From positions 62,001 through 126,000 of the forward strand of contig MU858150.1 of assembly GCA_033297075.1 (NCBI GenBank): a DNA stretch of 64,000 nucleotides, read 5' to 3'. Origin of the DNA: Rhypophila decipiens (taxonomy: Eukaryota > Ascomycota > Sordariomycetes > Sordariales > Naviculisporaceae). Under the pieces are notes generated by a model. It was not told the origin of the DNA, ran no database searches, and saw nothing but the letters and a program-made list of their open reading frames with translations. Positions 11,601 to 21,982 of this stretch are shown one piece after another; within the stretch, counting starts at the first letter, position 1, and each line of letters begins with the position of its first letter. The position numbers and the translations under genes were made by a program.

Positions 11601-14600
11601 GCAGCAAGACGAACCAAATCAGCGAAGTAATGAACTGGCAGAAGAACGGGTATGCGTTTTCCCTGAGCCATTGGGCAGTAGGGCTGATGGTTACATGCCC
11701 GCCTCCGTGGCCATGGTGGTGTTGGTCCCGGACGGTAACATCCTTATCCTGGGCTTTAAACGTGACGGAGCGGCGTGTAAAAGGATTCGCAGTGGATGGT
11801 CCAGCTCCCCCTTCATAGATGGTGCTCGCTCGCTCTAGCTGACTAGACGCAAGTGGTGCCCTGCTGCGTGTGATGGCCTCGTCATCGTCTTCCTTCACGG
11901 GAACGGGAGGCGCCCTCTTCCTCCTCAGCCACCCATGCTTATGACCCTTGTGCTCTGGCAGCTGCTGCCCGGGGGACTTTTTACTAGCAGTGCCAGGATC
12001 CAGCGTCTCGGAGCGACCAAGGCTAATAGGTAGGGCAGATTTCGGCATTGCCTTTCCACTTTGAGGTTGCTGGGGGGTCATCTCGCCTTTTTCCTCAACA
12101 ACGGGTCCCAACTTTTCGGTTGTTGTTCCATGGTCCCTCCCATGACCATGTTTCGCCACTGTCCCTGTTCCCCCGCGCACAGTAAAATCATAAGCCCGAG
12201 GAAAGAAATACTCGAGCAGGGAGCAGAAACAAGCCTCCTTGCTTTCCTTGTCCAGGATAGTCTGCAGCTCGAATTCGAGCAGCACCTGCGTCACGAGCGC
12301 CGCGGCCTCGCTGTTTAGTCGCTTCTCGAGGTTCTCGGTCCAGTGCTCGAACAGCTGGCGATTATACAGCAGACGCTCGAGACGGGCGTGGGCGAAGCGG
12401 ATCTCTCGCCGGAGCGCATCTTCCTTCTTGCGGAGCTCCTCTTCTTTTCTGCGCATCTTGTCTGGGTTTTGAGGCGGGGCTGCTTTCTTTGTTGACGACT
12501 GCTGCGGATGTGGCAAGGGGCTAGATGTATCATCTCTCGAGAAAGATCTACCTCGCTGCACTTCTTCTTCTTCTTCTTCTTCTTCTTCAATGTCGGGCGG
12601 GGCAGTGAGCTCGTTGATTTCCTGCACCAGATTCTCAACTTGCGCTTCCAGACCCTGAAGTTCTTTGACGAGAAGCGCATGTCTCCGCTTGTGCTCCATA
12701 GTCGAGGGTTTGAGCTTCGGGAGCCAGGCGTGGATATCCTGCTGCTGCCCTTTGCGAATCTTGAGACGCTTGACCTTCTCCGTGAGCGCCCAGAGCTGGT
12801 TCATCCGACGAGCTTGGGGTGTTTCCCCGCTTAAAAAGGCCAGGATTGGGTTTTCTGGTAACCGGTTGACAAACTCGCGGGTTAGGGCGTGGAGGCGTTT
12901 GTCTTCTTCTGGTGTCAAAGGAGCACCTAGTCGTCGCTCTTTCTGGATGGCTGCGTATTCTTCGTCCTTTGTGGTGATGTAGGTGTTTTGCTCTTCTTCG
13001 AACTTGTCAATGCGTTTCATGAACTCGGTCGGGGGGGCAATGTGCTCAGAGTGTCGTCTTCTGTGTTCCCTGGCGCCCCCGCGGCCTTCGATGCGTCGCA
13101 GGACGGCGGTGATTTCTGCGTCTTCTTTGGCCCAGTCGTCCTTTTCTTTTCGGAGTCGGTCCTTGGTGGCGTTGACCTCCTGAGTGATGGCCCTGAGCGG
13201 TTGGATTCGAGTCTCGAGCACTTGTTGCACGTCGTCCAGCTGCTGGACCAGTGCCTGACGAGCCTCGTCGTCTCCAGGCAAGGCTTCCAACGACTGTTTG
13301 GCATCCCCAATCAGCTGAACCGCTTGCTCGAGCTGTTCCGGTTCGATCCTCTTGACGCGGTTTTTGATGCTTTCCAGCGCATTCTTCATGATGTTCTTCT
13401 CGGACCAGAGCTGGGTATTGGAGATGGTCTGCACGATAGGCTGATCCCACTGCCACTTCCGGACCGTCCTGGCCGTCTGCTGCAGATTTCTGTTCTGCTC
13501 CGCCATCTCTTTTCTCTTTTGCTCGAGCTCCTGCCTCTCTTGCTCGAGCTTGGCAATCTCGCCCTCCTTCTCCTGAACCTCCCTCACCAAATCCTCAACC
13601 TCCTTCCTGTCGCTCTCATCAGCTTCCTCCAGCCGCGCCTGCAAATCACGCTTGTCAGAGGCGAGTCGACTCTCGACCGCATCATGTCGTTCCTCTTCCT
13701 GAGCAAGCTCCTCCTCCCTATCAGCAAGTTTCTGCTCGAGCTGGCCAACTTGTTGCCGAGCCCTCTCGAGGCCCTTCTCATACCTCTCTTTCTCGCTCTC
13801 AACATCCTTAGCAAGAGCACCATTCTCATCAGTTGCCCTTCTCACCTCGACCTTCAATTTCGTAATCTGCTCTTCCTTGACAGCGATACTCTTCTCCAGC
13901 TTGGCAATATGCTCGTCTTTATCCTGAATCCTCTGGCCCAAGCGCATGATCGACTCGTCCTTTTCAGTAATCAACTGCCCCAAATTGGCAATATCCTCGA
14001 GTTCAGTTTCAGTCCTCATCAGCTCCTTTGGTTCAAACCCACCAATGCCGCCAGTCGAAGATATGGTACTCATCCGCTTATTATCCGCCTCCCCAACCCC
14101 AGTCGAAGAAGTTGAAGCAGCCGTGCTAACCCTCTTCAATGCCCCCTGTGCAATCATCGGCGTGGCGGCCTTCTCCCTCACCACCTCCAGCTCATTCTCC
14201 AGCGTCTTGACCGTCTCCTTCAGAGCCTGGTGCTCCTCTTGCAACTCCTCATACCGTTCCTTCTTCTCAAAAAGCACCTCCATCTCCTCGTTCTGCGCAT
14301 ACCTCTCCTCTTTTAGATCCCTAATCTCTTCCCTCAGTTGTCGAAACCGTTCATTAGCACTCCCAGGACTCAAAGGCTCTTCCCCCTCGCGATCCCTGAT
14401 ATAAATCCTTGCCTCGCTGTCCCTCCGTCGAATCTCAATCTCCAGATCTCGGACAGATCTCTGCCCCGCCCTTACCTGATCGACCAGAATCCTGTTCTCC
14501 TTGCCGAGCTGTTCAACCTGTCGCTCGAGGTTAGACGTGTGGTCATTTGCCCAGATGATGTATCTCTCTTGATCCCCTTCTTTCTTGCTGAGTTTGGTCA

Positions 14601-15171
14601 CTTCGCTTTCCAATTCCAGAATCTGTTCTTGGAGGGTTTTCAGCTCGGTTTCGTGTTTGGATTGCATTTCGGTGAACATTCTCGTGTATATGTCTGGATC
14701 ATCAGTTGAGGGGACACCTTCTCCTTCGATAGAGAGGGAGGGGTCTTCATCAAATGGGTGCGGAGCGCGTAACACGGACTGCGAACGGGATGAACCTGTC
14801 TGGGGAGATGAGCCTCGAGACCCGGTACCGGTACCGGTACTGGATGGGCTTGTCGGGCGCGGGCGCGGTGTGCGTTCCCCGCCGCCGCTGCCGGGAGAGA
14901 GCAAGGGACTCATCACACCGGACGAGGCGGGGATCGGACTGAGGGAGCCAGCTGCTCTCCGTTCATTTGACGAGCGAGATCCACTTCCCCCTGAGGCGCC
15001 GCGTCGGCCGGGCCGAGCAAAGCTTCGGACTGGCGCGGCGGTTGCCTCTAGGACTTCGCTTATGCTGGCTGGGGGTTCATTTTGGACGGTGAGACGGAAG
15101 GAAGGCCCCCCTTGCCCTTGAAGGTGAGCTTGTTGGGAGGCCTTTGGGGTTGTGGGGGAGTCGTCAGCCAT
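8650..15171 (-). CDS. Giant coiled-coil membrane protein of unknown function
   Basis: One uninterrupted frame of 2,173 aa from an ATG at 15171 in a good context. Layout: a Ser/Pro/Gly-rich disordered N-terminus (1-160); long heptad-type coiled coils rich in Glu, Lys, Gln and Arg from about 165 to 1000, interrupted by a nine-Glu run near 864; a hydrophobic block at about 1155-1230 that fits two or three membrane segments (the core includes FCQFITSLIWFVLLLAI); a charged Ser/Pro-rich linker; amphipathic segments around 1630-1720; another membrane segment near 1770-1795 (ILGSLLSLLIIYTLLTYLAV); and a Trp/Tyr-rich C-terminal region of about 380 residues. The architecture suggests a membrane-anchored tether or scaffold, for instance on the nuclear envelope or ER, but I recognise no family. 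Absence of introns over 6.5 kb is notable beside its intron-bearing neighbours. Confidence 0.85.
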   Translation of the reverse strand: MADDSPTTPKASQQAHLQGQGGPSFRLTVQNEPPASISEVLEATAAPVRSFARPGRRGASGGSGSRSSNERRAAGSLSPIPASSGVMSPLLSPGSGGGERTPRPRPTSPSSTGTGTGSRGSSPQTGSSRSQSVLRAPHPFDEDPSLSIEGEGVPSTDDPDIYTRMFTEMQSKHETELKTLQEQILELESEVTKLSKKEGDQERYIIWANDHTSNLERQVEQLGKENRILVDQVRAGQRSVRDLEIEIRRRDSEARIYIRDREGEEPLSPGSANERFRQLREEIRDLKEERYAQNEEMEVLFEKKERYEELQEEHQALKETVKTLENELEVVREKAATPMIAQGALKRVSTAASTSSTGVGEADNKRMSTISSTGGIGGFEPKELMRTETELEDIANLGQLITEKDESIMRLGQRIQDKDEHIAKLEKSIAVKEEQITKLKVEVRRATDENGALAKDVESEKERYEKGLERARQQVGQLEQKLADREEELAQEEERHDAVESRLASDKRDLQARLEEADESDRKEVEDLVREVQEKEGEIAKLEQERQELEQKRKEMAEQNRNLQQTARTVRKWQWDQPIVQTISNTQLWSEKNIMKNALESIKNRVKRIEPEQLEQAVQLIGDAKQSLEALPGDDEARQALVQQLDDVQQVLETRIQPLRAITQEVNATKDRLRKEKDDWAKEDAEITAVLRRIEGRGGAREHRRRHSEHIAPPTEFMKRIDKFEEEQNTYITTKDEEYAAIQKERRLGAPLTPEEDKRLHALTREFVNRLPENPILAFLSGETPQARRMNQLWALTEKVKRLKIRKGQQQDIHAWLPKLKPSTMEHKRRHALLVKELQGLEAQVENLVQEINELTAPPDIEEEEEEEEEVQRGRSFSRDDTSSPLPHPQQSSTKKAAPPQNPDKMRRKEEELRKKEDALRREIRFAHARLERLLYNRQLFEHWTENLEKRLNSEAAALVTQVLLEFELQTILDKESKEACFCSLLEYFFPRAYDFTVRGGTGTVAKHGHGRDHGTTTEKLGPVVEEKGEMTPQQPQSGKAMPKSALPISLGRSETLDPGTASKKSPGQQLPEHKGHKHGWLRRKRAPPVPVKEDDDEAITRSRAPLASSQLERASTIYEGGAGPSTANPFTRRSVTFKAQDKDVTVRDQHHHGHGGGHVTISPTAQWLRENAYPFFCQFITSLIWFVLLLAIQPVNLFQTFSFILTFFLTFAVGLPFYLVQAFRFYLVENKSSRDLPEKSRRTDDDASEEKVVKDQWQSPTGGVDVFEGTPLEGPGLGILQPSRVMSGDVGESSSSAGPGTSSSKGKGKNPDVVGMRGGAGRPPKWRIKEGLTVQEQYEYESGSDDRPEVEDDEERLRSPSPAQGELPGPFVTVQKKGKAREYVVSDGENSDEEGYGSKRRPKELDEPQQTRPTPETSPSRSRKGKEKEELTPQQLEEIAQASRRGRDTEQETTTSETRQRSRNKRTMSEEARWNTEQMLANAQARKQEEDEAKLARRRQWLWWRVWYWVVHVLASAWQVIASRWPSSLWRKSKAAEGPTRPPRQPSPARTPLREGSPSWWDRWSRSASARSTPPTKPASGGGDVPDITVTTATPIEPRGTDGPPEDQKRPFWTQWLTSLRTFLDTLVVQKIPLLSFAVKSFLQSSLATLKSRLGRLLSLPKQLFSSISTNLGPLLDRLLAVPNRLFSSIVPSATFLQKVLNYPSRAWQSMRSNVPNFHTPQLPSVPQLRNKVNSRLPNLPRPNLNFFRSQLSNRPKINRSKFVPRPPSPPTILGSLLSLLIIYTLLTYLAVVAERRVWTSADTTWRHAYLRDLELSRGPPISVSPHQQKVGGLASFFSSSPTPQRSDVYVNTAYPGWSPLKADYRLIYAPAWYKIWYAPGHVISWASYQTKQAWNWASYHAQQTWDWFTTTLQDSIPRSPDQVREITENIWSETKGIFTTRITHLDGVGAVEIPSRISQLPGWIHRRVKYSIDTANQQRRDIKSFFEEIFVDRIILVPGGNGAIVEVPSYLTTWRRKVGYYLADMFDKYVFGLARWYVASFASEEVVDTAWEWKIYFSSLFTSIGETLSEWWENIVDLEKRFWGFLGRKVPGLGVLNLWATYLGVRAGEILDGTWEAVKGAALWGFEGPVRVVEWVSDVLWKFQIMGTVLARRYVYSWGSWFEGVWRTVQG

Positions 15172-15783
15172 GATGGCGGTTCATTAGCGATATCGCTTGG
15201 CAATCTGATTGAAGTAACAAGCAATGGGGCAATGTAGATGGAGTGTATTAAATAATTTGTGTGTAGGTAAGGTATTCCGGTCTGGAAGGCGGCTACCTAT
15301 CGGCATACCAGCATCAGCAGCTACAACCAAATGACGGGACAGAGAAGGCTTTTGTTCCAAGGGGAAGCTCTGACATGATTAATCCGTCGAACTCGAAAAG
15401 CTCAAAGAAAATTGATTCCCTGAGTGAGCATTTGAATCATCGTGCCGCCGGAATGGGCAGGGCAAGTGACGATATCACCAACAAAGGGCGCTCTCCATCA
15501 ACCGCATCCGGGAACGGAAATTTCACAACACACCGCGTGCAGCGCTCCCGTCTTTCGCCTCGACGCCGCCATGGCTCAAACAAAGAAGACGCTTTTCAAA
15601 CTCCTCGTTCCCATGAGGAGCTTGACCGCTGTCGTCCGGCCATCACCAAAAAAACTCATAAATCCGGCAACCCAAAATCGGACGACCACCGTGCCCAAAT
15701 GAAAAACACATTCCTGCCCCACTTTTCCCAACAGCAAAAGGGGTATCCTTATACATGATAACATCGTACCTTCACATGCATGA
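15172..15783. other. Intergenic region between two minus-strand genes
   Basis: This 612-bp gap holds the promoter of the giant coiled-coil gene and the 3' region of the NSE4 gene. A 127-codon plus-strand frame (15375-15758) has no recognisable domain and is not supported as a gene. Confidence 0.5.
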
Positions 15784-17191
15784 CTAGCTGTACCAGCCTC
15801 TCGCGCCAGGACCTTGTTGCTCTGGCTCTTCCCGGTGAGGAATCATCGGCGCCTTGATGTCAAACTCCTCAATAATGTCTTTCCATATCTGCATGTCAAT
15901 CGACATGATGGCCTGGTGTCTTATAGTCCCATGCCTCGGCGGTGGCATGGTTGACGAGGGATCCTTTTGGACCTTTTCTGCGAGACTGTTAGCTGCCGCC
16001 ATTTCAAGAACAGGCAAATTGGTAGAGAGTCCTACCGATTGTCGGAAGATCATCCTCGTCAAAAGACAGCCTGATGCTTCCCTCGCGAATCAAGAAACTG
16101 ACGTAAAACATGTTTTCCACCGTCTGCCCAAACGAAAACGGATTGACAACAAACTTCAACAAGTCAATCTGTCCGTTCGTATGCAGTGCATGCTGGTCCA
16201 TAATCTCCCTCTGTTGCTCCATGTCGTAGTCTCCTTCCTCGATAATGGCTTCGACTGCGTCTTGTGACTCTTCCTGGGCCCTGCCAAGCTGGTCGTGAAT
16301 CTTTTTGCAGATAGACGGCAGGTCGTTCTTGTCCGACTTTTTGAGATCCTCGGCCCTTAGTTCTTGAGGTCGGACTTCGATCAGGCTGTTAATCTTGAAC
16401 GGAGCCGATCTCTTGGTCACCTTGCGGATCTTCTTCTCGATTGACAGCGGGCCGAGTAAGAAACCAGGCAGCGCTGGTCGTCGACCGCTTGGGACACAGG
16501 CAAAGCGACCCAGATGTCCCCAGTTCAACATGTCGCCCTCATCCCCCACGTCGTCCTCGTCGTCACTACCGAGAGCACCACGGTTGGGTTGCCGTCTTCG
16601 GCGTTGTGTCATGGTGAGTTCCTGTGCCTCATCGTCCTGGATGCCTCCGCCGCGCTTCATGAATGTTATGCACTTAGCCACAAACTCGTCAACATCAATC
16701 CCGTTCCCCACATTCCCAGAGGTAAGCCTCTGAACCCGACGAGCAGAAAGATCAGCGGCAATAACCAAACCGCGGGAGTCAATCGTCGCTTCGTTCGTCT
16801 GCTTAACATTCCGCATTAATTTATTAGATTCCTGCAGGTAGTTGAGCATAGCCGACGGGTCAGCTTGCAAATATTGGTCTGGGTTTTCGCGCATTTGTTT
16901 CTGCATCTCACGGAATTTGCGCTGAATTTCACGGCGCTCTTCCATGGACTGGTCCGGGTCGTAGGCTTCGAGGTCCTTGTCGGCATCTTCGTTTGGCGGT
17001 GATGGCTCACGAGTTCGCCGTCTGCTCGTCGACGGCTCACCGCCCGTGTCTGACACGCGCTTTCGACTGCCGCCCTCGCCATTGTTTCTGTTTCGAGCGG
17101 CTAGGCGGTGGGTTGGTGTGTTTGTGCTGGATAGAGGGGGGGAGGGTGTTGGCGTTGCCTCGTGGGCACGACTCGAACGGTTGCTAGGCAT
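15784..17191 (-). CDS. NSE4: Nse4, kleisin subunit of the SMC5/6 complex
   Basis: Two exons, 17191-16036 and 15977-15784, encode 449 aa; the intron (16035-15978, 58 nt) is GT-AG. The Nse4 N-terminal region begins near residue 70 (YDPDQSMEERREIQRKF), and the conserved C-terminal winged-helix region contains NPFSFGQTVENMFYVSFLIREG followed by RLSFDEDDLP. Nse4 bridges the Smc5 and Smc6 heads and, with Nse1 and Nse3, regulates the complex in nuclear DNA repair and replication-fork stability. The ATG at 17191 was chosen because the open frame upstream looks unlike protein and this Met starts a basic Ser/Pro-rich disordered tail. Exon 2 is conserved in style (HQAIMSIDMQIWKDIIEEF), which fixes the splice junction. 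It diverges from VPS34. Confidence 0.93.
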
Positions 17192-17818
17192 GTTGGATTG
17201 GGTTTGGGAGTGCGTAATACATATGTGTTTTGGTGGATGAGTAAATCCGGGCTTGTTTGACGACAGCAACGCAAGTAGGGTTGAGAACGGCGGTTTGGAT
17301 GGAAAAGTCGCGACTTGTGAATTTTGGTTGCGAGACGCGACCGTGAACGCCAAATGGGAGTGGTTGCAGTGTTGCACTGTAAATTAATTGAAAGGTCGCG
17401 GGGAATTGTACAAGGCGCGCCCCACTATTTTAGCGGCCTGTCATTCATTGTCACTGGTCAACCCCTGTCGATGAGGCTACCGCTGCGAGCCTGACCTGGG
17501 ACTACATGAGTGCCGATTGTTAACCATCCCATACTTGAACCCAAGTCCAGCTCTGTTTCGATACTAATACTGTGCATTTCTCGGGCTTATTAATTTTAGA
17601 TTCGTCAGGTCAACGTATAATGTACTTGAAATGGGGTTGACATAAACTTCGCAGTCCAAGTTTAAGTTTGCGGTCTCATGACAGGCAGGGACTGTCACCT
17701 GCTCCCCGAACTTGTACAAATACCATCCTCCACCCGTCATCTCATCTTCATCTCCCACCGAACTTGATCTCGGCCGCATCACTTGACTCTACCATCATTT
17801 GTAACTCGAAACATCACA
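17192..17818. promoter_or_regulatory. Divergent promoter region between NSE4 and VPS34
   Basis: About 630 bp separate the two divergent start codons, so both promoters must lie here. No defined operator or TATA box was recognised. Confidence 0.5.
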
Positions 17819-20579
17819 ATGGCACCGGAACCTTTTTCGTTTGTCAAGTCTTCATCACTAGACTATCCAGTCAATATTCGAATGTAGCTATTCCCCACCC
17901 CAAGATCAGATCGAATACCCACTAACTTCCATCTCAAGAATCGACCTCGAAGGTGAAGAGAAGCCTCTCAGGTTTTCAACTCTCCTGGACTACCCGAAGC
18001 TCCGTCACATAGGATCCAACCAGAGTCCCCATTCCGACCTCTATGTCACAGTCCAGGTATGGGCGGGGTCCAAGCCTCTGACCGTCGCCGTACAGACGGC
18101 CTACAAATCGTTCCGGGCAGAGAGGAAATGGAACGAATGGCTGAAGCTTCCTGTGAACTACTCTCAACTGCCCCAAAACTCGCGCCTGGCCATCACCATC
18201 TGGGACCTCTCGCCGACGGGAGGGAAATTCTATTCGCCAGCACATGCAATTCCCTTTGGAGGGACCACCCTTCCCCTCTTCGACGAGGACAACCAGCTAT
18301 ACAAAGGCCGTCAAAAGTGTCGAGTCTACAGGCACGAGGAGGCAGATGGCAGCGATAACTCGGGCACGCCAGCCATCGTCATGAGAAAGCGGGCAGGCTC
18401 TAGGAAGGGCGCGCAGGTGTTGGAGGACAAGGATGCCGAGGAACTCGATCGCTTGGAGAAGCTCTTCAAGAAACACGAGCTGGGCGAGATCCCCCGAGTC
18501 GACTGGCTCGATCAGATGGTCTTTCGCGAAATCGAGAAGCGTAACTTGGCCGCTGGGAAATCGTCCAAGAAGGGAGAATCGTCCAAGGAGGGAGAATCGT
18601 CCAAGGCAGAAGAGCCAGGTCCCTCCTACTTTACGCTCAACGTCGAGATGCCTCGCTTCGACTTCCCCGTCGTCTTTGCCGACCACGAATATCCGCCGCC
18701 GCCGGTCTCTTCGCTCATGCATCTCTCTTCGTCACAGTCGGGCATCCTCAAGCCGCCGCCCGAGTTCCGCTTGGGGCCGGGCATCGGTGGAATGGACGAC
18801 GACGAGGGCTACGGCGGTCGACTAATACAGGTGTACGATCCCGAGGTGGGCGCTAGAGACAACCCGGCCGAGAGCAAACACCGCAGGCTTGTCCGGAGCC
18901 AGCATCGGAACGGCATCCTCGACAAGGACCTGAAGCCGAACGCAAAGGTGCGCGACGAGCTGAACCTGATCATGTCCTACTCGCCAACCCACATCCTGTC
19001 GCCCGAAGAGAAGGACCTCGTATGGAAGTTCCGCTACCACCTGACAGGGAAGAAAAAGGCCGTGACCAAATTCGTCAAATCGGTCAACTGGCAGGACCAA
19101 GCCGAGGCCAAGCAAGCCGTCCAGGTTCTCGGCAAGTGGACCGACATTGACGTGGACGACGCCCTGGAGCTCCTGGGACCCACGTTTGACAGCTCGGCCG
19201 TCAGGACCTTTGCCGTGGAGCGCCTGCGCAAGGCGGACGACAAGGAACTGCTCCTGTACCTGCTCCAGCTGGTACAGGCGCTCAAGTACGAGCACATCCA
19301 GCCCGACTCTGACCACGAGGTGGCCCAAGACTCTTCGCTGGCCCGCTTCCTCATCTCGAGGGCTGTCAGCAGCTTTGTGCTGGGCAACTACTTTTACTGG
19401 TACCTCATGGTCGAGTGTGATGACAAGTCACAAGACCAGCCCGAGGAAATCCAACAGCTGTACAACAAAATCGCCTACGACTTTATGGTCGAGCTGGTCA
19501 AGCAGCCGGGCGGCAAAGAGACTCGAAATACGCTGCTCAGACAGGCCGAATGGGTCGCCATCCTGGCCAAGATCTCCGGCGAGGTCAAGGAAGCGAACGA
19601 GTCCATGTTTAAGCGAGTCGAGCGAGTCAAGCACTTCCTGGCCGACCCCAAGAACGAGCTCGTCACCATCGATCCTCCCCTGCCCATTCCTCTCGATCCG
19701 TCGGTGGAGATCATCGGCGTCGCCCCCGAAGACACAACAGTCTTCAAGTCGTCTCTGCACCCCATCAGGGTAGTCTTCAAGACAACCTCGGGGCGCAAGT
19801 ATCCAATCCTGTTCAAGACTGGCGATGACCTCCGTCAAGATCAGCTGGTCATCCAGATCATTACCCTCATGGACAACTTGCTGCAAAAAGAGAACCTCGA
19901 CCTCAAGCTCTCCCCCTACAAGATCCTCGCGACGGGCATCAGCGCAGGCCTAACCCAATTCGTCCCGTCAATGAGCTTCCAGTCTATCGCGTCCAAGTAC
20001 CGCAATAACCCAGCTCTAGCCTACCTGAAGCAAAACAACCCCGACAGTCACGGTCCCCTCGGTCTGCGCAAAGAAACCCTCGACACGTTTGTCAAATCCT
20101 GCGCGGGATACTGCGTCATCACGTACATCCTCGGCGTGGGCGACCGCCATCTAGATAACCTGCTTCTCGCGCCGGACGGGCATTTCTTCCATGCGGATTT
20201 TGGGTATATCCTCGGCCGCGACCCTAAGCCCTTTGCGCCAGCAATGAAGTTGTCCAAAGAAATGGTCGACTGCATGGGCGGCTCCACGTCGGAGCACTAT
20301 AGGCAGTTTAAGCAGTATTGTTTTCTGGCGTACAGCGCGCTGCGCAAGAACAGCAACCTCATCTTGAACTTGTTTAGTCTGATGGTGGATGCTAACATCC
20401 CGGATATCAAGCTCGAGCCGGACAAGGCTGTGCTCAAGGTGAAGGAGAGGTTTCACTTGGAGCTGAACGAGGAGGATGCGATTAGGCAGCTGGAGCGGGT
20501 CATGGATGATAATCTGAACGCGCTTGTTCCGGTTGTCATTGATAAGTTGCATGAGCTGGTTCAGGCGTTTAGGGCGTGA
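17819..20579 (+). CDS. VPS34: Vps34, class III phosphatidylinositol 3-kinase
   Basis: Exon 1 is 17819-17883 and exon 2 is 17939-20579; the 55-nt GT-AG intron restores the conserved N-terminus (LDYPVNIRI). The product is 901 aa, close to yeast Vps34 (875 aa). It has an N-terminal C2 domain (to about residue 200), the helical PIK domain (about 290-480) and the catalytic domain (about 590-880). Visible kinase motifs are the GDDLRQDQLVIQ segment near 650, the catalytic loop GVGDRHLDNLL near 756 and the metal-binding HADFGYILG near 774. It makes PI3P on endosomes, vacuole and autophagosome precursors with Vps15 and Atg6/Vps30. A lineage-specific insert near residue 230 contains short repeats of GESSK type, encoded by an 18-nt tandem repeat at about 18565-18612. 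The catalytic machinery is intact. Confidence 0.97.
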
Positions 20580-21982
20580 TGGGTGGGATATGAAGTTAGC
20601 GTTGGAATTTCTTGAATTTGGTGTCTGCCATTGGCAGTGATTAGAATAGGAGGATTGGCATTTGTTCAGGCCATCTCCAGTTACAGATAGCAATGAACAG
20701 AAAGCGATTTAGTAACATGCGTTCCATTCATGTAAAGTGCAGTCGTACCTAATCGACTCTAGACGTGACCACTTGTCTCGCAATCTGTTACTCTGATTTC
20801 TCTACTCTCTGCCATGTCCATTTGTGTCGTGGATTTGCTTACGTTTATCTCCTGGTCATTTCAATATCTGACCTTGATTTTCCGACAAAGTGGCTGGTCA
20901 GTACGCGTACGATAATAGACGGATCGTATGCTGACATCTAACTACATATTTGGAATCATCACGCGGCTTATACTCGACATCAGGAAGAACTCCTCGCGAG
21001 TGGTTGTTGCCAAATGCAATGGTGAACTAGTGTTGATGGATGAATAATCAGTCATCCCGGTGAGTGATTAGGCTGCCCTGTGGACCTCGGCTCAGCACCC
21101 CTTTAGCGTATCCGCATCGCGTAATCGCTAAAGTCGGGGCCCAGAACGTCCCGGGGGACCCTGCCAAGCGCCGTTTTCCCCGGCAGAAACGCACGCGTTC
21201 GGCATGATGTCAGCGCCCGACACCACTCCACGTCTTTGATGATACCACATCATCCATGTTTGAAAGTTCCAGGCTCCATTTGTCTTGCCTTCTAGCGTCG
21301 ATGCATACCGTTGCCAAGAGGCCGTTTTCATCGAATAGGAGCTTGTATCATATGTTTTCAGGATTTGGCAGCTACTCCGAGGATAAACTATTAAGAAGTC
21401 TATCTGTACGTTAAGAGAAGGATTTGGAATATTCTTGCTGCAAGGTCCATGAAACACAGCCTCAACATGTGGAAACCCCGAGGATCAACTCAGATCAGGA
21501 GCCTTGTAAGTTGTATTTGAATTTGAGATTCCGTCCCATGTGCAATTGGCCTTTGTTTTATCTGGTATATATATTGCCAGTGTTCACCATCGGATGGATA
21601 CTCGAATCTTGTTTTCTGATCTCATCACATTCACATCCCATCCCCGCATCCAGTTCTCACTCTTCCACCACCAAGCTCACTAAGAACAAAGAGCAGACAA
21701 TCGAATCACCACCGTCTTCAGCAGCCACAACTCCGTAATACCTTGTATCGCTTACTCATTGCACGACCTCTCGACTCGCCAAAAAGGGCCATCACAACGA
21801 GAGCGGACAGTACCAAGAGACCGTCTGCCAAGTCGTCATATAACCGTCACGTCCAGACAAGACAATTGAGCTCGCACAGCAGCCCTCGCCAACGTGCCAG
21901 ATTCGCGACACTTCTCTTTGGAAGTGCCACCGCAGCAGTCGTCGGAGCCATCAGTTACGGTAGATACAGATCTTCAAGCAAC
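20580..21982. other. Intergenic region VPS34 to the DUF4336 gene
   Basis: About 1.4 kb. The first part is AT-rich and probably holds the VPS34 3' UTR. From about 21621 to 21982 a frame runs without a stop into the next gene and may be 5' coding sequence (see findings). No other gene was recognised. Confidence 0.5.

Noticed and set aside
12988..14115. 375-codon Leu-rich plus-strand frame
   Set aside because: It is antisense to the coiled-coil region of the giant gene; Leu richness is the expected reverse reading of Glu/Gln/Lys codons.
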